Source of the DNA: Oxytricha trifallax
Lineage: Eukaryota; Ciliophora; Spirotrichea; Sporadotrichida; Oxytrichidae
Length of the DNA: 64,000 nt
Assembly (NCBI GenBank): GCA_000711775.1
Contig: ARYC01000823.1
Location: 1-64,000, forward strand
Direction: 5' to 3'
The notes under the pieces were generated by a model. It saw only the letters and a program-made list of their open reading frames with translations, had not been told where the DNA came from and ran no database searches. The translations under genes and the position numbers were made by a program. Below are positions 1 through 11,183 of this stretch, one piece after another. Each line of letters opens with the position of its first letter. Within the stretch, counting starts at the first letter, position 1.

Positions 1-596
1 TTGTTAGGAGAAGAAAGCTTTTAAAAATAAAGAGATTAAACTAATAGAAAATCCCAACTACCCTGAGCTTTCAGTCACAAATCTTTATGAGGATGCCATG
101 TAAGATGAGGAAGTGGTATTTTACCTTCATACCAAGAAACAACTCTCTAATAAACTACCAAGAGGAACTTTTTCTTTGCTGTTCTTGGCACAATAAAAGA
201 GGAGTATCTCAGAGAAATGATTGAAGAAGCACATAAGAAATGATATTCTATCTCTCCTGAAGACTAGAAGAAGCAAGGCATTCTAATAAGCTCAGTTTGG
301 CTAGAGGAACTCAAGAAGCATCCTTATCTTTCAAGTAAGCTTTGACAGATAACTTTGTAGGAAAATCTGGCACTGGCATATATCTTATGAAAGAGCATGC
401 AAAGGTTCACAGAGAAAGAAAGTCGCAGACAATTTATGAGGTGAGCAAGAGGCTTTATAAAGATGTCTAAAAACCAGATGAAATGAACATAGATGCAGGA
501 GCTGGCATTAAGAGAAGAAATATGGGCACAAGCAAACTATAAGAAGAGGAGAAGAAAGAGAAGCCAAACCCCTTTATGGGTTAGTTTAATATGTGA
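1..596 (+). pseudogene. TBE 22-kDa-type gene, 3' part, degraded
   Basis: Matches the 22-kDa-type gene of the element at 33433-34223 from near its second exon to the stop TGA at 594-596. Several single-base indels break the frame relative to that copy (for example around 160-180). It carries the same small intron region near 335-360, with a TGA inside it. The product has no known function: it is a Lys/Glu-rich protein, and here it is fragmentary. It converges on the transposase gene on the other strand, 6 bp away. Confidence 0.8.
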
Positions 597-602
597 ACTT
601 AT

Positions 603-1662
603 TCATTCATTTAAATCTAAAACTTATTAATAAACATTCATTCGTCCCTCTCTCGCACAGACTGTTGTCTTATCTACCCTCACTCTCTGACAGCTGCTTT
701 GAATTAAGTCTACTGTATCGATGGGCAAGTCATGCATAAGATGATACAGCAGCAGCTTCTTGTAGTGAGTCTTGATTTAACTCCAGTAGAATTCAATTCC
801 ATTAAATTAAGGGCTATAAGGAACCTTGTATACAGGAGTTATGTTTAGCTCTTCATAAGCTTTCTTAGACTCCTTAGTCTTATGAACTGAGAGATTATCA
901 ACAAACAGGAAGATCTCTTAGTTACTATACTTCTCTCTGAGCTTATGTAGGAACTCTATATACTACTCTCGCTTAATAGAGCGAGGGTGAATAACATAAC
1001 TCTCTAGGCCTGAATCTTCACTTATACCAGCTAAAATTGCATGGGTGACTACCTCAACTTTTTAATCATAGACTTCGATATTATCATACTTCTTATACCA
1101 AGACTTATTAATAAAGGTGTTAAAAGTAAACACAGCTTCATCAGCGTGTATGACTTGATGTTATTAGTAATAGCTCTCTGCATTTAATCATAATAGATTA
1201 AATTATTACTATAAAATGGCACTGTAAAATCAATCACTCTCTTCACTCTGTTGACAGTCTTGAAAGTAATACCATTTCTTCTATAAATATTGGCTATAGT
1301 CTAAGGAGAGATACGCATGCCAGGAAACCTGCCATGAAAAATCACAGCTAGCTAGCCTAATGGAAAGTGTGCCCAATACTTCAAAGTCTTAGAGTCGCAG
1401 AGGAAGTCAATATGAGACTGAGAGAACTTTTATTTTCTTACAGGATGCGTTCAACAACCAGAATTAAAATGCTAAACAGCTAGCAAGCAGTGATACCTAA
1501 CAATTGAAGCACTCTTGCGAAACAACTTTGTATTGCTGCATAATTTAGTACAGGTTTGGCTTAGTCTATATTAATACAAGTACCATACCTAAGCTTAAGC
1601 AGTAAATCTAAATATAAATCATCATAAATAGACCCTAAATTTCGCTAATTTCTATTTCTCAT
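603..1662 (-). pseudogene. TBE DDE transposase, frameshifted
   Basis: Minus-strand gene from ATG at 1660-1662 to TGA at 603-605, read with TAA/TAG as Gln. It matches the transposase at 34230-35294, including a FVDN-type second Asp motif and a NGIEFYW third acidic motif. This fold belongs to the IS630/Tc1/mariner DDE group. A 1-bp indel near 1525-1545 shifts the N-terminal helix-turn-helix region. An in-frame TGA occurs at 1451-1453, at the same codon as in the copy at 34230-35294. Probably inactive. Confidence 0.75.
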
Positions 1663-1760
1663 TTGCAAATTGGCCTAATTCTACTAACCCCAATAAGACC
1701 CCAACTATACCCTACAAATCAAAGCACTTATAAACCTCACTAAGGGGTTTTGGGGTTTTG

Positions 1761-4700
1761 AATCCACTACTGATATCTTCATCATAGGATAAGGCATAGT
1801 TGAATGTAGTATTGATAGATCCTAACGTGTTCATAAATCTTAAAACTAATCAATCTCTGGTATTAGAGTATAAAATGCCTCCCCAGATTAATCTCTAAGA
1901 CAATGACTATTTCCTATTAATGTCAAGGTTTTTTAACACAACACTATCTTCTCTTATGATAACAAGAGTAACGACATAAATAGTAATTTCTTAGTCTTTG
2001 TAAACAATAAAACACAAAAATGGTTTAGATTTATAAAAATTTTAATTATTAAACTTGTCTTAGTTTGATTAAAATATTTCCATTTCTCTAAAAAAATAAA
2101 ACAATTTAATACAAATAAAAAAATGGATCAAAATCCACTGTTTGTTAATCATCTTAAATATGAGATGATATTTGAAATATCTATTATCATATATAATGAA
2201 AGAATACTCTCTAAATTTAAAAATAATAGCAAGATATACATATTATAAAGAAGAAAAAATCTTTATTCAAAGATAGAAATCAAAATAGCTTTTACTAATA
2301 AGATTTATTATTTAAATATACTTTCATTTCAGGTAAAATATTATGAGTTTAAGTAAAGTAAGCATTAACTTAAGGTCAGGGGATTTTAAAATTATTAATT
2401 TTAGATTTTAAAATTATTTATAGTAAATTATAAATGCTCAAGAATTAATTACTTCATTGCAAAAATCGATTTCACTTGCTGCCAGGTAAGTTTTATTAAA
2501 ATTTATTTTATCCTAATTGAAAAACAGATAAATTTTAATTCATGAATGTATATAGGCTGTTCGATTGAAGGATATTGATCAGAGTCAGGTCGCATTTGTC
2601 AGACCACCCCATATGTGCTAATTATTGCAAGTGTTTGGAGTGGACCAAGATCATTTGCAGTCATAATCGTAGGCGGGTTTGGGATTATTTAGCCAATCGT
2701 CCTCTCCTGTTGAGCAAGCTACCACCTACCTGCCGACCTGACTCTGATCCTAATGAATTTAATAATATTAAATAGTATCATTTTTAAGAAATCCCATATA
2801 ATTTTTGAGTTCTTTTTGTATTTACCAAAGTTATTTATAATGTACTATTTCAATATTTATAAAATAAATTTGGACTTAAAATGTGGGGACTTATAAATAG
2901 TTAACAAATAATTTCACATACTCCTTTGCTTAATATAGTTATTCCTTCAAATTTATATTACTTTTACCAACTAGTAATTGGTACTTTAAAATTTGATTTC
3001 TTATTCTCTGATTAGCTTATTAGAGATACATTTGATTGATGAAGGGTATGTTTTATATTAAAAATCTAAAACTATCGAGAGCTATATAAATATAAAAATT
3101 CATTTTATATCTTTAAAAATGATTATTGATAAATCATTCACATATATCACTATTAAATTATGTCTTCTAAATCACAATTATCATGGAATTTCTCTAAGGT
3201 CTTATGATTCTAATAAGAAAATTTTTTTTTACATTTCATTTAGAGCCAGAAAAATTAATTTACTTCTAAAAACATATAAACTTAATTTAAAAGAATTTCT
3301 CCACCTATTTGATTTAGAAGAATCTTATTAACCTTACTCAGAAGATTTTAATAATTTTGGTTACAGCTCAAGTTAAGCATTATAAAACATAGGGTTTAAC
3401 ATTTATTTACTCATAATCTCTCCAGTTTTAATAAGTTTCAGTTTTGCTATAACCAAACTATCAAATGTTTTTCTAAAGTAAGCATTCTAATTTATCATCT
3501 TTATTTTTAGACTATCAAAGCCAGCTAAGTATTTAAGTAGATTGATGATATTTAAGTTTCCTCTTAGACTATTGATAGAATCTTATGTTAATATATTATT
3601 GAGTGCCTGTATTAATTTTCACTTCTTACGCTTTGGAGATAACTCAGGGGAAGTATTTTCATCATTTCTATCTTTTATATTACTGGTAAAATAAATTCAT
3701 ATTTTATGATAATCTTTAGACTATATCAGTCAAAACCCCAAAACCCCTAAATTTGTTTGATTGAATTTTTGATTAATAAAAGTAGACTTTTAACGCATAC
3801 TTTATTAGGGTTTTAATATGGTTTATGAAGGGGTTTAGGGTTATAATTTAATGTAAATTAGTGTGTAATACAAGTTTTTTATTTTTACTATTCACTCAAA
3901 CAATACTTTGGCATCTTGAGGCAACTTTCTAAACTTTATTTCTCCTATCCAAATTACAATTTAGTTTGTTGTATGATCAGCTCTGTGATTAGGCTTAATA
4001 ATTATCTACTCAGCCATATCTTTCATTCTATCTTTTATGTTATTCTAGTCTAGATATTGCTGTATTCTCTGTTTTGAATCTTTTTCTCTTATGCAGCTAT
4101 AGTAATCATTTCTTGCCATATCGCATTCACAAATTATTGCTGCTAGAGCCCATATATCCCACTTAATATCACTATCTCTCCAGTCCTCTCTTTCTGGAAA
4201 ATATCCAGGAGTACCATTCACGTTGCCAAGTCTTGAAGCTTCAACTCTCTATGATCTATTGAAATCTATTATTACTACTCTGAGAGGTGAAAATTCAAGC
4301 ATTATATTCTCAGGCTTCAAATCTCTATGAACATATCCAAGTGTGCATCTCTTCAATGCCTTTCAAACATTTGTTAGAATAAGAGGTAACTACTTTGGTA
4401 TCCTATAATCTTAAATGTAGTCTCTTAATGTCATTTAGTATAGAGGGAGAAGAAAAGCTAAATGATCTTGAGGAAGCAGAATAGCATCGAGCTTTATTTT
4501 AAATCTGCACTATCTATATATTGACTTCGTAAGTGCTTGGTATTCATTTACGAATTCCATTTGATACTTGTCATCGCATTTGAAGTAGTTGAACGGATAT
4601 ATCTTGTATGCGAACTACTTATCTGTTATGACTTTCTTCTCAAATTTATCCTCATGGATAAGATAACTTTCTTTACACTCTTTAAGGTCGATTATATTTA

Positions 4701-7700
4701 ATATTGGAAGTTTAAGTGCATGCATCTTCAGAGTGATTTTTACTATCTCTGAGACTAGGAGGTTTCTTTCTGCTTTAATAAGTTTATTTTCTTTCTTTAT
4801 TCTTTTTTCCAAAGTTTCTAAAGGGTATCTTGGCTTTCTTTTTTAAAGGAAGACCTCACCAGTCTCTGGATCTATTACTTCAAACTTCTTGCCATGATGG
4901 TTTTATAGGTGAACTTTCAAATCCCTTGAATGGTTAAATTGCTTATTGCAATAAAGGCAAAAATATTTTCAATCTATCTTATCATGCTTAAGATAGAGCT
5001 TGGGCTTGTTAGAATGCTGCTCTAAGATATGAGGCTTAAGAGCAGATTTATAAGTGAATTTCTTCTCACACTCTTTACATAAATGTAATGCTTTTATTTC
5101 TTTTTTCTCTTCCTCCTCTTTAACCATTTTTATTGGAACTTCGCATTAAATTTCTTAGCTCTGCATTTCTATTTAACAACTGAATTGCTATTCAAAGTCT
5201 GATGCCTAAAGTTAGAAAATTTCAGGTTAGTACTAGGTAAATGCATCGCAAGTCTAAATTTTATTTTGATTCATGAAAGAAAGTTTTTGCTGGCTAATGC
5301 CAAGCAATGCCGCTTTTCTAAGAAAGTTACCGCTCATTTTATAAATACTATTAATAATAATAGAAGCTTTTTAAATTCTACCTTTATACAAGAGGAAGAT
5401 CATATCCTCAAAGATTTAGAGAGTTTTAATGAGAACAGAGGACGAGACATTAGTTTTATATTTCTTAAAATTAGTGATAATTTATATACTAATTCATCAT
5501 TTTATTCATAAAAATGCACCTAAATGTGTTTTATAAAGTTAGGTGGTGCTCCTAAAGCTGTTCTTATAAATTTAGGAGGGGAGGTTTTAAAATTTAATTT
5601 TTTTAATGCACCACCTAATACGGTTTTGAACTTTAATATAACCACCTAATTAAGTTTTAAATAAATTAGGAGCATCACCTAATTAAATTAATTATTATTC
5701 GGAGCAATTTAATGGAGAAAGTTTGATTAAAATGAAGTCAAATTTTGAAAATTGGAGAAAGTTCTTCCATCTTTCTCTTACTATCTTATTCAGGTTGACC
5801 TCCAGTTGAATCTCTCTATTTAGTAGTAAAATTTAAGTAAGTTCAGAATGGATATCCATAATTTTAAATTTTATAAATATTTATAGAAAGTGGAAGCAAG
5901 ATGGAGTTTATGAATGATGCAATGAAAAGAATACAATCTCAAGAATTGATAGGAAAATTTCGAAGCAAGGAGGACGTCTTTAGCTATTTGGCATAGCAAG
6001 GTAAGATTTTATAAAATACTAATATATTAACCATAGTTGGATTGTTTTTGCCAACTAAGGAAAGAACAAAAATATTATTCTTAAAAGCCTTACTAAATGA
6101 AGTGAAAAAAGCTTTTAAGACCGATGAAATAAAGATGATTGAGATATCTAACTACCCTGAAATCACAGTAAAAAACCTGAATAATGATTCTATGAGTGAT
6201 CCAGATATTGCTCTGTACCTACCATCAAAGTTACAACTCTCAAATTAGTTACCAGAGAGAAACTTCTTCTTTGGTGTTCTTGGAACTCTTAAACAAGAGT
6301 ACTTAAGTGAAGTAATTTAAGAAACTCACAAGAAAAACTACAGCATCTCTCCTGAAAAGAAAGAGAAGCAGGGAATCAAAATCAGTGACTCGTGGCTGTA
6401 GGAACTGCAGAAGCATAATTCATCTCAAGTAACATAGAGTTCTAACTTTATAGAAAAATCTGGAACTGCTATTTACTTGATGAAAGAGCGCAGCAAAATA
6501 AACAGAGAGAGAAAGTCCCAAGTAAAGCAAGAATTGAGCAAGGGACTCTTTAAAGATTTATAAAATCCAGACGAGATGAACATAGATGCAGGGGCTGGCA
6601 CTAAGAGAAGAAAAATGGGCCCAAGCAAGCCTTTAGAGGAAGAAAAGAAAGAGAAGCCAAATCCCTTTATGGGTTAATTTAATATGTGAACTTATTCATT
6701 CGTTTAAATCTATTACTTATTTATAAACACAAAATCTCCCTTTTCTTGCACATACTTTAGCTTAATCATCGCTCTCTCTTTTAGCAGCACTCTTAATAAA
6801 ATCGACTGTATCTATCTTTAAATCATGCATCAGATGGTAGAGCAGCAATATCTTATAATGAATTTCCAATAATCCCCCAATATAATTCAATTCCATTGAA
6901 CTAAGGGCTGTAAGGAACATTAAATACAGGTGTTATGTTTAGCCTTTCATATTCTCTCCTTGAGTCTTTAGTTTTATGAACTGATAATTTATCAACAGAC
7001 AGGATGACTCTTAGTCAGCATACTTATCTCTGAGCTATTGCAAGAACTTAATATATTATTTAGTCTTAATAGAGAGAGGTTGGATCACATAAGTCTCAAG
7101 CCCACTTCACTGATTCCACCAAGGATTTCATGGGTTTATACATTAACCTTTTGATCATAAAAATAAAACTTCTATGTTGCTGTACCTCTTATACCAAGAC
7201 CTCGATATGAAGGTATTAAGCGTGAATACTGCCTCATCAGCGTGTATAAACTTTATATTATGCTCTTAAACCCTCTGCATTAATCGAATATATAATTTAA
7301 ATTAACCTTATAAAATTGAACATTAAAGTCGATCACTCTCTTAATGCGATTGACATCTTGTAAGATACTCCATTCTTTTTATATATGATCGCTATGGATT
7401 ATGCAGAGATGTGTAGCTCAGGTAATTAGCGATAAAACATCACAGCCCTCTATGCCAGAGAGAAATAAGCGCAGTATTTAAGAGTCTTATCATTAATAAG
7501 ATAATCAATATGATGCTGCTAAAATTTTAAAGGTCTTTTAGTTTTAGAATTAAGATGCTATCTCTTTAAATTCAATACTTATAGACAATGACCTAAAAGT
7601 AGCAGGAGATTTTCGGAGCAGTCTTGCAATAGATGTGTAATTTAGAATAGGTCTGAGTTGATCACTATAATCATCACATCCATAACGCAACTTAAACAAT

Positions 7701-9052
7701 AAATGTATAAACTCACTGTCATAAACTGACCCCAAACCTAGCATATACTAACTTAAATTACTAATATTTAAACATTAAACCCCAACATAAACCCTATTAA
7801 AACCCTAATAAAGCATGCGTTAAAAGTCTCTTTTCATCAATCAAAAACTCAATCAAACAACTTCAGGGATTTTGGATTTTTTAGTGCCTATTCCTTTTAT
7901 TTCAGGTTTTTATCTTTATAGGGCATAAAATTCAAAGTTAACAAAGGATAGCTCAATTTCTTGTTTTTACTAAGATCTTAAAACATATAGAAAATCGTCG
8001 CTGATGTTTTACTCTATATATTTCTTAAGGAGAGCTATTCTTGTGCTAAATATGCTTTACTTTTCTGATTTTCCATATATGTAGATATTGCTTTTCAAAC
8101 TCTAAGCCTACATTTAATTGGGTTACTTGATAGTTGTATAACCTTTTGACAGTTAGAAGCACAATTTAATTGAAATAATGAATGAAACATTAGTGACAAT
8201 TTATTCAGAGTGCTTGATTTATTTCACTGACTTTGTTTAAGATCCTGAAATGAAATACAATATTCAATATTAATAACATAAGTAAAGAGATCTTAAAAAG
8301 TAATCTTTGCATAAATTATACAATTATTACAATTTCTAAATAATTAAAAACTTATTTTGTAAATTTATTTTGACTAAAAAAAACATAGAAACCTTATTAA
8401 GTTCTAAAGTATTAATTATTATAATTTAGAGAGTATATTATATAAATTAAAGATTCTTATTCTTTAAATTAGGAAATATTCAGTATTTTACAATAATTTT
8501 ATATTTTTTAAAAGCTTAATTTCTTTGATTGGATGGGTTATGTTACTACTTATATTAACAATAACTCTAGTAAATCTCATAATAATGTCATTAGAGTTAT
8601 TCACATTCATTAAAGTTACATTTAAGAAATATAAGAGATTCTTATCAATTCAAAACTTAAAAAGATTATTGATAAAAGTATTTTCATTCAAAAACTAAGT
8701 GAAAATTAAGAATGAGGCATCCTTCAATCAAACTGAACTATAATTAGTTAATTTAAATCAATAATCGATCTCATCAATAGATACTGAAAGTTAATAGGTA
8801 AAATCAAAAATATTACAATAAAAATAAACTCCAAACCTCGATAGAGAAATATCTAAGTTAAATGTTAAAATATAGCCAAATTTCTAGATGTCTAAAGTTA
8901 ATAATAAATTAAACTAAAAACATGTACAGAAAGATAAGCATGGATTAATTTAACTAATCTCTTTTGAAGTATAAAATCCTATAATAGATCACTCATTGAG
9001 ATATTAAACAAGTGAGTAAAAATTGAAAGAAGGTACTGATGATGAATAATGA
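1761..9052 (+). CDS. Surface-protein paralog, copy A, 3' part (germline, interrupted)
   Basis: Last part of the tandem paralog; the 5' part lies upstream of the window. Coding pieces are 1761-about 2008 (end of the ectodomain), 2881-3029 plus 3307-3477, 3511-3685, 3720-3730 plus 7886-8303, and 8522-9052 with stop TGA at 9050-9052. The MWGLIN..Q motif at 2881 begins the membrane module. Hydrophobic segments follow (around 3385-3460, 3540-3620, 3660-7900, 8020-8150 and 8530-8610), then a Lys/Gln-rich cytoplasmic tail ending GTDDEQ. After removal of the IESs, two introns and the TBE at 3731, the frame is open and colinear with copies B and C. The junction between 2008 and 2881 could not be fixed by an unambiguous pointer. 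Function unknown; likely a multi-pass surface protein. Confidence 0.8.
2009..2880. other. IES of copy A (limits approximate)
   Basis: AT-rich spacer between the ectodomain piece and the MWGLIN membrane module. Copies B and C have a spacer at the same place. Candidate pointers here are short A-rich repeats and remain ambiguous. It contains a small GC-richer inverted-repeat element at 2577-2749. Confidence 0.65.
2577..2749. repeat. 173-bp inverted-repeat element in an IES
   Basis: Perfect 16-bp inverted repeat GATCAGAGTCAGGTCG at 2577-2592 and its complement at 2734-2749 flank a distinctly GC-richer core. The surrounding IES is strongly AT-rich. It looks like a short non-autonomous element. 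The standard-code open frame inside it shows no recognisable protein. Confidence 0.6.
3030..3306. other. IES private to copy A, pointer ATTTGATT
   Basis: The 8-bp direct repeat ATTTGATT at 3030-3037 and 3307-3314 brackets 277 bp including one pointer. Removing it joins ..RDTFD to LEESYQPY.. in frame. Copies B (around 31200) and C (around 57870) are contiguous at this codon, so the IES was gained in copy A or lost from the others. Confidence 0.9.
3478..3510 (+). other. Spliceosomal intron, 33 nt, copy A
   Basis: GTAAGC...TTTTTAG between ..NVFLK and LSKPAK... Introns sit at the same codon in copy B (35812-35843) and copy C (58038-58069) with unrelated interior sequence. Confidence 0.85.
3686..3719 (+). 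other. Spliceosomal intron, 34 nt, copy A
   Basis: GTAAAA...CTTTAG between ..SFILL and TISVPIPF... The position matches introns 36019-36055 in copy B and 58245-58278 in copy C. Confidence 0.8.
3892..5337 (-). CDS. TBE zinc-finger/protein-kinase protein (57-kDa type)
   Basis: Open from ATG at 5335-5337 to TGA at 3892-3894, about 481 codons with TAA/TAG as Gln; no frameshift was seen. The N-terminus is Gln-rich. Two C2H2 fingers follow (CKEC...H...H around residues 85-110, and CLYC...H...H around 125-150), then a kinase-like domain. In the kinase part the FAYKIY lysine, the catalytic loop YVHRDLKPEN, IDFNR in place of DFG, and GTPGYFPERE are visible, followed by WDIWALAAI. The DFG glycine is Asn, so catalysis is uncertain. 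It is the partner gene of the TBE transposase; its role in transposition or excision is unknown. Divergently transcribed from the 22-kDa-type gene. Confidence 0.88.
5901..6689 (+). CDS. TBE 22-kDa-type protein
   Basis: ATG at 5901, stop TGA at 6687-6689. A 36-nt intron (6001-6036, GTAAGA...CATAG) follows codon ..AQQ and must be removed to stay open. The protein is charged, with ISNYPEI, RNFFFGVLG and a C-terminal PNPFMGQFNM motif, all shared with the copy at 33433-34223. The place of the second intron of TBE1-type copies is open here without splicing. No enzymatic motif is recognised. It probably acts with the transposase because all TBEs here retain the trio, but that is inference. Confidence 0.82.
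6696..7744 (-). pseudogene. TBE transposase of element 2, frameshifted
   Basis: Minus strand, start near 7742-7744 (MLGLGSVYDSEF), stop at 6696-6698. The N-terminal helix-turn-helix stretch is in a different frame from the following KRPLKF..HIDYL segment, so at least one indel lies near 7560-7590. Further small deletions occur around 7080-7110 and 7360 relative to 34230-35294. The C-terminal NGIEL-type motif region is still recognisable. Probably non-functional. Confidence 0.75.
8304..8521. other. IES of copy A, pointer TCTTTG
   Basis: TCTTTG at 8304-8309 and 8522-8527. Removing 218 bp joins ..KKQSL to IGWVMLL in frame. Copies B (36807-37096) and C (59639-61168) have an IES at the equivalent place with different pointers. 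Confidence 0.85.
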
Positions 9053-11183
9053 GTTAATTTTTAAAATATAGTAATTATAATTATATAAGAGACAAGATTT
9101 ATAAAGAATTATTGATTAAAATAGAATTGATTTTTATTAATAAGTATTGATGAAAAAATAGAAAAATAAGGAGTTATATAATAATTTTTTTTTATTAAAA
9201 AAATTTGTTAAAAATAAATAATAGTTTGATTTTAATTATTTATTAAATATTGATTTTAAAAAAACATTTTTCATAAATTTGTGAATTTTGTTCTACATTT
9301 TTAGTTATATTATTTATTTATATTTCAATTATATCTTTCCTAATTATTAATATCTTGACTTCAATCAATATTCATAAATTATTTTAGTAAAAACTTTTAA
9401 AGATATAAAAATAATCGAATAATGTTTATGTTTGAAATTTATCACAAAATAATATAAATAATTAAAAATTCTTAATTTTAAATGAAAAAAATACAATTTT
9501 TTTAATTTGAGGGAATTTGAAATTATAAAGAATAAGGGAAAAATAAGTTTTAATATCTATTGAAGTTTAAATATTTCTACTTTATACAAGTAAAGACATT
9601 TACTAAGGTAACAACTAGTTTATAGATGTCCAAAAAATTAGATATTTTTCTTTATATTTTTAAAATTATTGCTTATATTAAAATGATGTGTTAAAATTCA
9701 AATCAAAAATTATAATTACAATTATTTTGAATAATATGATTGATTTCAGTTACTCTTAATTAAAATTATTATATTTCTTGAAGTTTCTTAATAAAACAGG
9801 CATTTTAAACTTAAAATTCTTAATTTTAATAGTTTTATTTAACTTGCGAAATTTATAATTCATTGATGGTTACTTCAATTGTTTTATATCAGAGCTAAGA
9901 TTATCTCTTTAAAAAAATATAATAAATTGTGATTTAGTTTCTTCTCATAATTAATTTAATTTTAATAGCAAATTAAGCAATTAAATTCAAATTATTACTC
10001 CTATAAAGTAATATTAATTTTCAATTTTTTTACTTTTAATTATTTATATTATTTTCAAATATTTGAATTGAATAATATTAATTTTTAAATTATACATATT
10101 TTGTTTATATATTAAAAATATAGGGGGTAATCTAATTAAGCACCAAAAATTTTTGAAACCTGAGTCGTAGCAATGTTAACTTCTTCCCTAATATTCAGTC
10201 CTCCTACCCTTATAAAATTTAATTTTTATTGAAATTTTACCTCTCAGTTTCTAAATCGACCTCCTTCATGAGATCTTAATTATAAGACACTATTAAACTT
10301 TTAAAATATCATTTAATTATTACAAAAATATTCTCGTTACTACACATATTTGGTTTAATCAAGTTAATTTAATTAGTTTTAATGATATTTATATTATAAA
10401 TATTATTAGTCAATTTAAATATAATCATAAATTTCTTTAAAACTTCTTGATTTATCTTAATTTTAACAAATATCTGTTTTGAAGAAACAATACTTTTTTA
10501 ATAATTATACAATATTTAGAAAGTATTAAAGTGTCATATGATCGAAATATCTTAGAGCAGTTCGATTCAGAAACTAGAAACTGAGATGTAAATTTTCAAT
10601 AATAAATGATATTTTTATGGATGTAGAAGGACTGTACAAAGAGGCAAAAAATAAATCATGCGCCGACACAGGATTATAAGGGTTTTTTGTGAAAATAAAA
10701 AAATTGACATCGACTTAAAACTACCCCACAAATTACAATTAATATTCATGTCTAATTCAATTAAAATATCTTGCAATTTTGAAAAATCAATTCTATATAT
10801 AAGCATAAATTAAAAAAATTATTTTAAGTAAAATAGAAATCTTCCGTAATTTAATAATCAATATTAAATTTAATTAATCACATTTAATCTTTTATTAATA
10901 TATTAATTTATAGATTATCAATTAAATTTGAATTTTAATCAATAATAATAATTTTTTAATAAATACTTAAGATAAATATTATTAATTTATTAATGAAAAA
11001 AAGTACAATTTGAGAAAAGATGAAAATAAATTATTAAATTTTAATTGAAATGAGTTAAGTATATTGACCAGCTATTAGTTAATTAAATCTTACAGTTAAA
11101 AACTATTAAGACTTTTAAACGCAGTTTTAAGTTTATTAAAATACAAAATATAAAACTGTATTATAATATAAAAATAAATAAAG
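9053..11183. other. Intergenic gap between copies A and B
   Basis: Very AT-rich, mostly low-complexity sequence. The only notable part is a coding-like patch at 10610-10815. No TBE end, tRNA or clear promoter motif was seen. Regulatory sequences for copy B presumably lie at its 3' end but cannot be pinpointed. Confidence 0.6.
10610..10815 (+). other. Possible orphan coding piece (MDS) of unknown gene
   Basis: After TGA at 10607-10609 a + strand frame stays open and reads like protein (RVFCENKKIDIDLKLP, then SNSIKISCNFEKSILYISIN). Base composition is less extreme than the flanks. The opposite strand is also open over the same stretch, so strand is uncertain. No homologous segment was found near the other copies. 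It could be a destined segment of an unrelated gene or chance. Confidence 0.3.

Larger units (their letters stand above)
1..1760 (+). mobile_element. TBE transposon 1, right part, cut by window start
   Basis: Right portion of a TBE1-type element. It ends at 1760 with GGGGTTTTGGGGTTTTG, preceded by the TBE1-type inverted terminal repeat (1675-1760) that is near-identical to the right end of the element at 31279-35396. The host exon resumes at 1761 with AAT, the presumed 3-bp target duplication; the left duplication lies outside the window. Only the 22-kDa gene fragment and the transposase remain visible. The element interrupts copy A of the tandem surface-protein gene. Confidence 0.9.
3731..7882 (+). 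mobile_element. TBE transposon 2 (divergent subfamily), complete length
   Basis: The left end CAAAACCCCAAAACCCC starts at 3731 and is preceded by AGT (3728-3730). The mutated right telomeric end stops at 7882 and is followed by AGT (7883-7885). Length is 4,152 bp. Its inverted terminal repeats of about 130 bp differ from those of TBE1-type elements beyond the telomeric 17-mer, so it belongs to a second subfamily, also seen at 19082-21197. Gene order is zinc-finger kinase (-), 22-kDa type (+), transposase (-). It sits in an exon of copy A. Confidence 0.93.
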
